Part shown: positions 26,749 through 36,900 of the stretch, one piece after another
Layout of the letters: the number at the start of each line of letters is the position of its first letter
Position numbering within the stretch: position 1 is the stretch's first letter
From: Sphingobacteriaceae bacterium
Lineage (GTDB): Bacteria; Bacteroidota; Bacteroidia; Sphingobacteriales; Sphingobacteriaceae
Direction: 5' to 3'
DNA: 64,000 bases
Assembly (NCBI GenBank): GCA_947459195.1
Contig: CANHCS010000001.1
Coordinates: forward strand, 1 to 64,000
Made by a program: the position numbers and the translations under genes
Notes under the pieces: model-generated
The model's database searches: none
The model's input: only the letters and a program-made list of their open reading frames with translations
What the model was told of the DNA's origin: nothing

Positions 26749-27897
26749 ATGAAAAAAGCATTGGTATTTATTACGGTATTCAGTTTGCAGGTAAGCATCA
26801 TGCTTGCAAGTACGCGGGAGCGCTCCAGTTTCGCTGTGGCGCAGCCGTTTGCAACAGATTCGCTGAATACCAGGGTTAAACCCTCCGATAAATACCGACC
26901 AGATTCTATCAAACAAGCGATTGCCACCACCAGAAATGCGCCAGTTCAAGGTTTCATCGACGTTTTACTCAAACGTAAAGAACAGGTGGGTAAATTATTA
27001 GGCTTGTCTAATTATTATTTTCCGGTTTATGAGCGGGTGCTGAAAGAGTTCGGACTGCCCGAAGAACTCAAATTTTTATCCGTCATTGAGTCTGCTTTGA
27101 ATCCGCATGCCGTTTCGAGGGTGGGGGCCACGGGTCCATGGCAATTTATGGCACCTACTGCCAAGGCTTACGGATTAAAAATTAACCAAGAGGTTGACGA
27201 GCGTAAAGATCCGGTCCAAGCCAGTAAGGCCGCCGCTGCTTATTTGAGAGATGCCTTCGACCAATATGGCGATTGGCTCCTGGCCATTGCCTCTTATAAC
27301 TGTGGAAGAGGTGCAGTCAGTCGGGCCATTGCAAAAGCCGGTGGTAAGGCCGATTTTTGGGAGATCAGCCGTTTTTTACCTGCAGAAACCCGAAATTATG
27401 TACCTAAATTCTTAGCTACTGCCTACATTATGGGCAATTACCGGCAGTTTGACATCAACCCTTTGGCTCCGGCATTTAATACTTTAACCGATGTGATCGA
27501 TGTGATCAAACCTGTATCACTGGCAGCAGTTGCACGGGCCACAGGGATTGATCTACATCAACTTATTTTACTGAATCCATCTTATAAAAAATTAACGATC
27601 AACGGATCGGCCGATGCACCCAAGCCGCTGGTCATTCCAACCAATAGCAATCCCGATTATTTCGCACTTTATCAGGTATTAAACGGGAATGCTTCCAACA
27701 ATTTTGTTGCCCCGCAAAAAAATAATAACCCATCATCTACCTCTAAAACTATTTATCATATTGTAAAACGGGGGGATAACCTGAGTAGCATTGCCAAAAA
27801 ATTTAAGGGAGTAACCGTAAATCAAATCAAGACCTGGAACAAACTACGCAGTACGCAGCTCCAAGTGGGTAAGCGTTTGATCATTTATCAGGAATAG
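26749..27897 (+). CDS. Membrane-bound lytic transglycosylase (MltD-like) with LysM
   Basis: 382 aa, exported (signal about 1-21, VFITVFSLQVSIMLAS). The transglycosylase domain (about 90-230) shows the catalytic Glu in LSVIESALNP and the family motif VGATGPWQFMAPTAKAYGL, then ASYNCGRGAV. A C-terminal LysM domain (IYHIVKRGDNLSSIAKKF to VGKRLIIY) binds peptidoglycan. It cleaves glycan strands to anhydromuropeptides. Next to the EnvC-like gene and the Tat genes, which fits cell-wall remodelling. Confidence 0.9.
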   Translation: MKKALVFITVFSLQVSIMLASTRERSSFAVAQPFATDSLNTRVKPSDKYRPDSIKQAIATTRNAPVQGFIDVLLKRKEQVGKLLGLSNYYFPVYERVLKEFGLPEELKFLSVIESALNPHAVSRVGATGPWQFMAPTAKAYGLKINQEVDERKDPVQASKAAAAYLRDAFDQYGDWLLAIASYNCGRGAVSRAIAKAGGKADFWEISRFLPAETRNYVPKFLATAYIMGNYRQFDINPLAPAFNTLTDVIDVIKPVSLAAVARATGIDLHQLILLNPSYKKLTINGSADAPKPLVIPTNSNPDYFALYQVLNGNASNNFVAPQKNNNPSSTSKTIYHIVKRGDNLSSIAKKFKGVTVNQIKTWNKLRSTQLQVGKRLIIYQE

Positions 27898-27915
27898 TTT
27901 TTGTTGGAACGAGCC

Positions 27916-27957
27916 GGGTTTTTAAACCCATTCTTCCCGAAAAGAATTGTAATTTTG
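27916..27957 (+). promoter_or_regulatory. Palindrome and -7 box upstream of maeB
   Basis: GGGTTT-TT-AAACCC (27916-27929) is a perfect palindrome, followed by TTCTT/AAGAA arms and TAATTTTG (27950-27957), an exact -7 match 25 nt before the maeB ATG. The palindrome covers the -33 region. It may be an operator or the end of the transglycosylase transcript, although no U-run follows. Confidence 0.4.
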
Positions 27958-27982
27958 AATCCGCTCAATAATTATAGCATAC

Positions 27983-30310
27983 ATGAGTAAAAACAACCGC
28001 AAGCAAGACGCATTAGATTATCATGCCCTGGGTCGTCCGGGTAAAATACAAGTATTACCCACCAAACCCACCAACTCCCAACGCGATTTGGCCCTGGCCT
28101 ACTCCCCCGGGGTGGCTGAGCCTTGTTTGAGGATTGCCGAGAATACAGAAGACGTTTACAAATACACGGCTAAGGGTAATCTGGTAGCAGTTATTAGTAA
28201 TGGTACGGCTGTTTTAGGCTTGGGCGATATTGGTCCGGAAGCCGGCAAGCCAGTAATGGAAGGAAAGGGTATTCTCTTCAAGATTTTTGCGGATATCGAT
28301 GTGTTTGATTTAGAGCTGGATACCAAAAATGTAGACGATTTTGTAAAGATCGTGAAAGCTTTAGAGCCAACCTTCGGAGGTGTCAACTTGGAAGACATCA
28401 AGGCTCCTGAATGTTTTGAAATTGAGCGTCGTTTGAAGGAGGAATTGAATATCCCGATCATGCACGACGACCAGCATGGTACGGCCATCATTTCTTCTGC
28501 TGCATTGCTCAATGCTTGCGAATTACAGAAGAAGAAAATCGATAAAGTTAAAATAGTGGTGAATGGGGCAGGTGCAGCGGCTATTTCTTGTTCTCGTTTA
28601 TACGTGAGCTTGGGAGCAAAAAAGGAAAATATTGTGATGATCGACCGTACAGGGGTGATCAATCAAAGCCGTCAGAATTTAGATGCTACTAAAGCAGAAT
28701 TTGCGACCAGTCGTAAAATTGATACCCTGGAAGAAGCCATCAGAGATGCCGATGTGTTCATCGGTTTATCATCTGCCGATGTATTGAGTCCGGCAATGCT
28801 TAAAACCATGGCCAAAAACCCGATCGTTTTCGCTATGGCCAATCCCGATCCGGAGATTGCTTATAACCTGGCGATTAAAACCCGTAAAGATGTTTTGATG
28901 GCCACTGGCCGTTCTGATTATCCCAATCAGGTGAACAACGTGCTGGGTTTCCCCTACATTTTCAGAGGAGCACTCGATGTGAGAGCTACCACCATCAACG
29001 AAGAAATGAAGATTGCTGCGGTTAAAGCGATTGCAGACCTGGCTAAAAAGCCGGTTCCAGAAGCTGTTAACCTGGCTTACAATACAAAAAATTTAAAATT
29101 CGGTAAAGATTACATCATCCCTAAACCTTTAGATTTTAGGTTAATTACTGCGGTATCACCGGCAGTAGCTAAAGCAGCCATGGATTCTGGGGTAGCCCGT
29201 TATCCGATTAAAGACTGGGATGCTTACCGCGAGGAATTAAAACTTCGTTTGGGCATGGATGATGCCTTGATGAGAGCCATTACCAATAAGGCTAAAATTG
29301 ATCCGAAACGAGTAGTTTTTGCCGAAGCCGACAATTATAAAATTCTCAAGGCAGCCCAAATTGTTAAAGAAGAAGGAATTGCGATCCCGATTCTGTTAGG
29401 TAAAAAACAAAAAATTGAAGAGATCATTGAGGAAAATGAATTAGACCTGGAAGGTGTAAGTATCATTGATCCAATGGAAGAAGTGGAATTGACGCAACAA
29501 TTTGCCCAATACCTTTTTGAGCAGCGCCAACGACGTGGCATTACGCTTTACGAAGCTAAAAAGTTGATGCGTGATCGTAACTATTTCGGTGCTTGCATGG
29601 TTCAATTTGGACAGGCAGATGCCCTAATCTCCGGATTGACCAAAAACTACATCCAAACCATTCGTCCGGCTTTGCAGGTAATTGGTACTGAGCCTGGTGT
29701 GAACCGTGTGGCAGGTATGTATATGATGCTAACCAGCAAAGGACCGGTGTTTTTTGGAGATACCACGGTTAATGTAGATCCAAGTGTTCAGGAGTTGGTG
29801 GATATTACGGTATTGATCGATCGATCGGTGAAGAAATTCAACATCCATCCGCGGATTGCCATGCTTTCTTATTCAAATTTTGGTTCTAATGAAGGACCTA
29901 TACCTGAAAAGACCCGTGAGGCAGTTAGGATACTGCATGAAAAGTATCCTGATATCATGGTTGATGGTGAAATGCAAGCTAATTTTGCCATGAATGCTGA
30001 TTTAATGAAAGATAATTTTCCTTTCAGTACGCTCAATGGCCAACCGGCCAACACCCTGGTTTTCCCGAATTTAGAATCAGGAAACATCGCCTACAAATTG
30101 ATCCAGGAATTGGGTGAGGCAGAAGCAATTGGCCCCATCCTATTAGGTTTGAATAAGCCGGTTCACATTTTGCAGTTGGGTAGTTCGGTGAGAGAGATCG
30201 TTAATATGGTGACCATTGCCGTGGTAGATGCCCAGTCAAAAGCTGAAGTGAATTTGGTAAAGGCGGGTATCAAGGGGATTATTAACCGCATTCGTAAAAC
30301 CAGCCGCTAA
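27983..30310 (+). CDS. maeB: NADP-dependent malic enzyme with C-terminal phosphotransacetylase-like domain
   Basis: Oxidative decarboxylation of malate to pyruvate, giving NADPH. 775 aa: a malic enzyme domain (about 1-430; LAYSPGVAEPCLRI, IMHDDQHGTAIISSAALLNA, NGAGAAAISCSRLY) fused to a phosphate acetyltransferase-like domain (about 430-775; KRVVFAEADNYKILKAAQIV, FGDTTVNVDPS). In MaeB the second domain is regulatory, sensing acetyl-CoA, rather than catalytic. Full length, standard fusion. ruvA follows at 3 nt. Confidence 0.95.
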   Translation: MSKNNRKQDALDYHALGRPGKIQVLPTKPTNSQRDLALAYSPGVAEPCLRIAENTEDVYKYTAKGNLVAVISNGTAVLGLGDIGPEAGKPVMEGKGILFKIFADIDVFDLELDTKNVDDFVKIVKALEPTFGGVNLEDIKAPECFEIERRLKEELNIPIMHDDQHGTAIISSAALLNACELQKKKIDKVKIVVNGAGAAAISCSRLYVSLGAKKENIVMIDRTGVINQSRQNLDATKAEFATSRKIDTLEEAIRDADVFIGLSSADVLSPAMLKTMAKNPIVFAMANPDPEIAYNLAIKTRKDVLMATGRSDYPNQVNNVLGFPYIFRGALDVRATTINEEMKIAAVKAIADLAKKPVPEAVNLAYNTKNLKFGKDYIIPKPLDFRLITAVSPAVAKAAMDSGVARYPIKDWDAYREELKLRLGMDDALMRAITNKAKIDPKRVVFAEADNYKILKAAQIVKEEGIAIPILLGKKQKIEEIIEENELDLEGVSIIDPMEEVELTQQFAQYLFEQRQRRGITLYEAKKLMRDRNYFGACMVQFGQADALISGLTKNYIQTIRPALQVIGTEPGVNRVAGMYMMLTSKGPVFFGDTTVNVDPSVQELVDITVLIDRSVKKFNIHPRIAMLSYSNFGSNEGPIPEKTREAVRILHEKYPDIMVDGEMQANFAMNADLMKDNFPFSTLNGQPANTLVFPNLESGNIAYKLIQELGEAEAIGPILLGLNKPVHILQLGSSVREIVNMVTIAVVDAQSKAEVNLVKAGIKGIINRIRKTSR

Positions 30311-30313
30311 TTC

Positions 30314-30898
30314 ATGTACGCCTACATCGATGGTAAACTCAGTTTTAAAGGTCCCACTTATGTGGTGATCGAAGCCGGTGGTGTAGGCTATCATATCAAT
30401 ATTTCTTTAAATACTTTCTCGTCGATTCAGGATCAGGAACAGTGTAAATTATACACCTGGCTGCATGTAAAGGAAGATGCCCATACTTTGTACGGCTTTG
30501 CCGATGAAGGAGAGCGCCGTTTGTTCCTCCATTTGATTTCAGTCTCGGGTATTGGACCTAATACTGGTCGCATGATGCTTTCTTCCATTACCCCGCAAGA
30601 AATTCAGCAGGCCATTGTAAATGGAGATGTCCCTTTGATACAAAGAATTAAAGGGATTGGTCCAAAATCGGCTCAACGTCTCATTCTCGAGTTGCAGGAC
30701 AAATTGAAACGTGAGGGTTACGATTCACTCATTTCTATACCTAAAAATCATACCGTTAAAGACGAAGCCTTGTCGGCCTTGATCATGCTCGGGTTTGCTA
30801 AAAATGCTGCCGAAAAAGCCCTTGATCAGGCAATAAATCAAGCAAATGGCAGTTTAACTGTTGAGGCCTTGATAAAGATTGCTTTAAAAAGCTTATAA
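30314..30898 (+). CDS. ruvA: Holliday junction branch migration protein RuvA
   Basis: Tetrameric junction-binding protein that loads RuvB. MYAYIDGKLSFKGPTYVVIEAGGVGYHINI is the OB-fold domain; the helix-hairpin-helix repeats are HLISVSGIGPNTGRMML and IQRIKGIGPKSAQRLILELQDKL; the C-terminal RuvB-binding domain is present. 194 aa complete. ruvC lies 26 kb away and ruvB is not in the window. sprA follows after 24 nt, the usual Bacteroidota order. Confidence 0.96.
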   Translation: MYAYIDGKLSFKGPTYVVIEAGGVGYHINISLNTFSSIQDQEQCKLYTWLHVKEDAHTLYGFADEGERRLFLHLISVSGIGPNTGRMMLSSITPQEIQQAIVNGDVPLIQRIKGIGPKSAQRLILELQDKLKREGYDSLISIPKNHTVKDEALSALIMLGFAKNAAEKALDQAINQANGSLTVEALIKIALKSL

Positions 30899-30922
30899 TT
30901 ACTAAAACTATTTAACTATAAA

Positions 30923-33900
30923 TTGAAGAAGACAGCAGCGGTTTTCTTATTTCTTTTTTTGGCAATTTTTGGAATCGGCCAGCATGCGCTCCATGCCCAA
31001 ATTGAAATTAAAAAAACAGATACGCTGGCTCTCATTTATCCTTTTAAAGATTTCAAATCACTCAGTTTTAAAAAACCTGTTGGAATTAGTTTGCCCAACC
31101 CGGCAAACATCAAACGTTCCACCGAATTCAATCCGCTGAGCCGTCAATATGTGATTGAGGAAAAAGTGGGTGATCGATTTTACAGGCAACCACAATATTT
31201 TTCAATTAAGGAATACCAGCGTTTTGAAAATCAGCAGATCACCCAAAAGCACTGGCGAGAATTGGCCGATCTACCTATTGCCGAAGCCCGTCAGCCAGGT
31301 TTTATTCCGGCAGTAAGGGTAAACAGTAAATCTTTTGAACGAATTTTTGGAGGATCTACCATCGAAGTGAGACCCCAGGGTTCGGCGGAGCTCACCTTGG
31401 CGGGTCGCATCAACCGAAATGAGAATCCGCTCTTCAATGAGCGTCAGCGTACCCAGGGGAATTTTGATTTCAACCAGCGTATTCAGATGAATTTGGTCGG
31501 GCAAGTGGGTACCAAATTGAAAATAAATACGAATTATAATACGGAGGCCCAATTTGACTTTGAAAATCAGGTGAAGTTGGATTATACCGGTAATGAAGAT
31601 GAGATCATTAGAAAAATTGAGGCGGGTAACGTGAATCTTCCTTTAAATTCTTCTTTAATTACCGGAAGCCAGGCGCTGTTTGGCTTGAAAACCCAGTTGC
31701 AATTTGGGCGATTGAATGTGACCTCTGTTTTTTCACAGCAAAAATCACAATCCAAAGAAATTACTATTTCAAATGGTGCCCAGCAGAATGAATTCCGCAT
31801 ACTGGCAGATAACTATGAAGCCAACAGACATTTCTTTTTGGCACAGTACTTCCGTGATAATTACAATCAGGCGCTGAAGAAATTGCCACTCATCAGTTCT
31901 ACCATCAATATCACTAAAATTGAAGTGTGGATTACCAACCGGGCTAATAATAATACCGATGCCCGGGATATCTTGGCTTTTTTAGATTTGGGAGAAAATC
32001 GACCTTACAACACAGCCAAGGTGCAGGGCGGACCGGTATATTCTCTGGCACCTGCTGCTTTTAAGGCGCCGGGATTTGCGCAACAGTCTAATAATCTGCT
32101 CGACCTTTTGGAGCAAAATCCGGAGATTAGACTAACCAATTCCAATAAAGTATTTGATTTTTATTCGGGCATAGCCGATATCCCGCCTACAGATAACTAT
32201 GCAAAATTAACTTATGCCAGGAGGCTCACCGAACGAGAATATACCCTCAATCCCTTACTGGGTTATATTTCATTGAACAGTGCGCTCAATGCCGATGAAG
32301 TATTGGCTGTGGCATACCGTTATACCGTAAATGGGGTGGAATACCAGGTGGGAGAGTTTTCTACTGATATTCCGGTAAACAACAATACGCCCAATGTGCT
32401 ATTTGTTAAACTCCTCAAAAATGAAATACTCAAAACCAAAGTCCCTGCCGGGCTGAACTCTACTTACAAAAGGTTTCCCCTTTGGGATTTAATGATGAAA
32501 AACATTTATTCTTTAGGTGCTTATCAGATCGGCCGGAATGATTTTCGTTTGAATATTTTTCGTTTAGATGAGGCCACGGGAATCGAAAAGCCTCAGATGT
32601 TGGAGGGGGAAGATACCAAGGACAAACTCTGGTTGCAGTTGACGGGCTTAGATCAATTGAATCAGCAAAGCGACCGCAAGCCCGATGGTTTTTTTGATTT
32701 TCTGGAGAACCTTACCATCGATCCGCTCAATGGACGGATCACTTTCCCTACCCTGGAACCCTTCGGGGCCGATCTGCAGGCCCAGTTTAAATCAGGAGAA
32801 CAGGCGCTCATTGATAAATATGTGTATGATCCTCTATACAGTGCTACCAAACCCGATGCACAACAATTTTTCCCAGAGCTGAACCGCTACATTATCAAAG
32901 GTACTTATCAATCTCAGGTGAGTTCCGAATTCCAGTTAAATGCTATCAATGTGCCTGAGGGCTCCGTGCAGGTAATTGCGGGTAATTTGCCCTTACAGGA
33001 AGGAACTGATTTTACAATTGATTATAACATTGGTAGGGTGAGGATTTTGAACCAGGCCTTATTGAATTCGGGACAGCCGATCCGCATCAAACTAGAAAAT
33101 AATGAGCTTTTCGGCCTTCAACAACGATCACTTTTCGGATCACGGTTCGATTATGCAGTTAATAAGAACTTGAACGTGGGGGCAACCATTCTCAACCTCA
33201 CCGAGCGTCCGCTTACTCAGAAAGTAAACATTGGAGAAGAACCGATATCGAACACCATATGGGGCCTTGATTTAAACTATAATTCTTCTTCACGCTGGTT
33301 AACCAGAATGGTTGATAAGCTCCCTCTGATCAATACAAAAGCAGAATCAACTATTAATTTTAATGGTGAATACGCCAATTTCGTGCCAGGCCATCCAAGG
33401 GCGCTCAATTTTGCAGGGAATAGAAACGGTACCAGTTATCTGGATGATTTTGAAGCCAGTCGCTCCTTAATAGATTTAAAAAGTGCCATTACCTGGCAGA
33501 TTTCGGGCACTCCCCAATTATTCAACATCGATTATAATAGCAATGGGCTGGAGTATGGCTTTAACCGGGCTCGATTGGCTTGGTATAACATCGATCCTAT
33601 TTTCTACAACAGAAGCGGCTTGGGTACACCAGAAGATATTAAACTCAATGCTAACGAATTATCGAATCATTACAGCAGAGAGGTGCTGGAGCGGGAAGTA
33701 TTCCCTTTTAAGGATTCACCAACCGGTCAGCCTTTGTTTTTGAATACCCTCAATATGGCCTTTTACCCAAACATTAGGGGCCCCTATAACTTTACTACCA
33801 CCGGGATTGATCCGAACGGTAATTTATTAGATCCCAAAAAGCGCTGGGGTGGTATGTTCAGACGAATAGATAATAATGATTTTGAAGCCCTGAATATTGA

Positions 33901-36900
33901 ATTCATTGAATTGTGGATGCTGGATCCTTTCATCTATAAACCCAATTCACAAGGAGGTGATCTGTATTTTAATCTTGGAAATATATCGGAGGATATCCTG
34001 AAAGATGGAAGAAAATCTCTGGAAAATGGCTTGCCTACCGATGGAGATATCAATAAGACAGAACCCACCATTTGGGGGAAGGTGCCCAAACTGCAACCGG
34101 TTATACAGGCATTTGATAATAATCCGGATGCCAGAAAATTACAAGATATCGGGATCGACGGATTGAGTACCGAGGAAGAGAAAAATCCGGCTGCCTTTGA
34201 TGGCTTTGTGAGTAAAGTAACTCCGCTGCTCAATGCTACTGCCGCTGCTGCCATCGGCCAAGATCCTGCTACTGATGATTATCAATATTTTAGAGGAAAT
34301 CAATTTACAGACCCGAGCACCCCAATATTAAAGCGTTATGAACGTTTCAATGGTACCGAAGGGAACTCGAAAACACCTGCTCAATCGCTTGCCGAAACCG
34401 GACTCGAGAATACAGCTGCTACTCCCTTGCCAGATGGAGAGGATGTGAACCGGGATAATAATTCCTCTAAAACAGATGAATATTTTGAGTATAAATTGTC
34501 TATCAGGCCACAAGATCTGGAAATAGGTAAAAACCACATCACCGACATTGTAAAAACTACGGTCAAATTAGCCAATGGCAAACAGGAAACCGTTCGCTGG
34601 ATACAGTTCAGGATTCCGCTCGCAACTGCTTTTGAACCCAAGCCCAACAACCCTCAAGATTTTAAATCGATCAGATTCATGAGGGCCTTTATGACCAATT
34701 TTGCCGATACTGCTATTTTACGTTTTGCCAAAATGCAATTGGTACGGGGCGAATGGCGGCGTTATAATCCGGAAAAAAATCCGGCCAAGTCCATTGTAGA
34801 TCCGAGCATCATCAATCCGGTAGCCGATGATTTTGACCTGGAAGTGAGTGCAGTAAACATTGAAGAAAATGGTAAAAGGAGTCCTATCCCTTATGTCACG
34901 CCACCCGGCATTCTGCGAGAACTCGACTTTAGTGGTTTTAATGGCAATACCCGTCAAAATGAACAATCTTTATCGGTAAGAGTAAAGGGCCTAAAAGATG
35001 GTTATGGACAGGCGGCATTTCGTACTACTTTCAACGATTTCCGTTCTTACCGTCGAATGGAAATGTTTATTCATGCCGAAAGTTCAGCTCAGGATGCCAC
35101 GCTAAAAGATAAAGATATCAATGCCTTTATTCGGATCGGTAGTGATAACCAGGATAATTATTACGAGTACAGCATCCCGTTAAAAATTACTTCACCCGGT
35201 ACTTCCGACCCTTCGGCCATTTGGCCTGATCAAAATAGAATGGAAGTATCGCTTATACAGTTACAGGAAGCCAAGGCTGCCAGGAATAAAGCAATTTTAG
35301 ATGGCAATTTTCCATCCAGCAGTTTGCCATTTATTTATCCCGTTCCGGGGACAGAAAATACCATTACCGTGATGGGGCAGCCCGATATGAGTAAGGTGAG
35401 GGTGTTTATGTTAGGGGTATTCAATCCACTCAAAAAACCACTCAATCCTCTAGGAGATGATGGTTTAGAGAAATCGATAGAGGTTTGGTTCAATGAATTG
35501 CGTTTAACCGAATTTGATCAGCGTGGTGGCTGGGCTGCCACTGCAAGGATGAACGCTAAACTGGCTGATTTTGCCGATGTGAGTGTTTCGGGGAGCAGGA
35601 GTACCAATGGTTTCGGTTCTCTGGAGCGACGGGTGAGCGAACGCAACAGGAGTGATAACACCCTGTTCGATGTTTCTTCCAGTATTGAGGCCGGCAAATT
35701 ATTCCCGCAACGCAGTGGAATTAAAATTCCGATGTTCGTTAATTTCTCCAGCCAGGTAAACACCCCGATGTTTGATCCTCGTTCGCCCGACTTGGAGCTG
35801 AACAGTGTGTTAAAAAATAGTAACAAGGCCGAGCAGCAGGAGGTTTTAAATGTAGTTCAGGATTATACCACCCGCAAAAGCATCAATTTTACCAATGTGC
35901 GTAAAATAAAAACCAATCCCGAAAGCAAAGCTCAGCCATGGGATATCGAGAATTGGAGTGCCACTTATGCATTCACCGAATTCCGTCATCGCGATTTTAT
36001 CAATGAACAAAATATTCAGAAAACTTACCGGGCAGCATTGGCCTACAATTTTGCCGGTCAGCCTAAAGTCTATACGCCATTCGCCAAGATCATTAAAAAC
36101 AATACACTGGCATTGTTCAAAGACTTTAATTTTAGTTTATTACCTTCTGTTCTCAATTTCCGGATAGATGTGGACCGAATGTACTCGGAAAATACCTTGA
36201 GGAACAACGATCCGAATAATTTTATTCCGCTACAAAACTTCAATAAAAACTTCCAGATGAACCGTATTTATGGGATCAGCTGGAATTTGACCAAATCTAT
36301 GCAGCTGGATTTTAATGCTACCAATTATGCGATCATTGATGAGCCAGATGGACGAATTAATGGTTTGAAACGAGATACGATTTGGCAAAATTTAATGCGG
36401 CTGGGCCGAACAACCGATTATGGCCATACCCTCAATTTAACGTATAACCTCCCCATTAATAAACTACCGGGATTAAGTTGGGTAAATATCACCACCCGCT
36501 ATGGAACTACTTTTAATTGGAGAACAGAGCCCTTGGCTACTTTACGTGATCCTGATGTTAATTTAGGGAACAGCATTCAAAACACTAGAGTAATTCAGGT
36601 GAACCCCAGCCTGAATCTTTCTTCTTTCTATAACCAATTCAAATTCATCAGAAAATTAAGTGCTGGCGACCAACAAAATGGTTTCGCTAAAGCCTTGATC
36701 AATGCCCTTACCGGACTCAAAAATATAGGTGGGGCTTATACCAGAACGGAAGGTATTTTTATGCCCGGCTATTTGCCAAATACTACCGCTTTTGGACAAG
36801 ATTTTGATGCCAATGCCCCCGGTTGGGATTTCTTATTTGGCAGTCAGCGTGATATTCGGGTAAGAGCAGTCAATAACTCCTGGATTAGTAACGATCCACT

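Noticed and set aside
34381-34650. Antisense ORFs inside sprA (34381..34650 -, 33934..34254 -, 35518..35826 -)
   Set aside because: They mirror the coding frame of an intact 7.1-kb gene, show no family motif, and have no start context; shadows.
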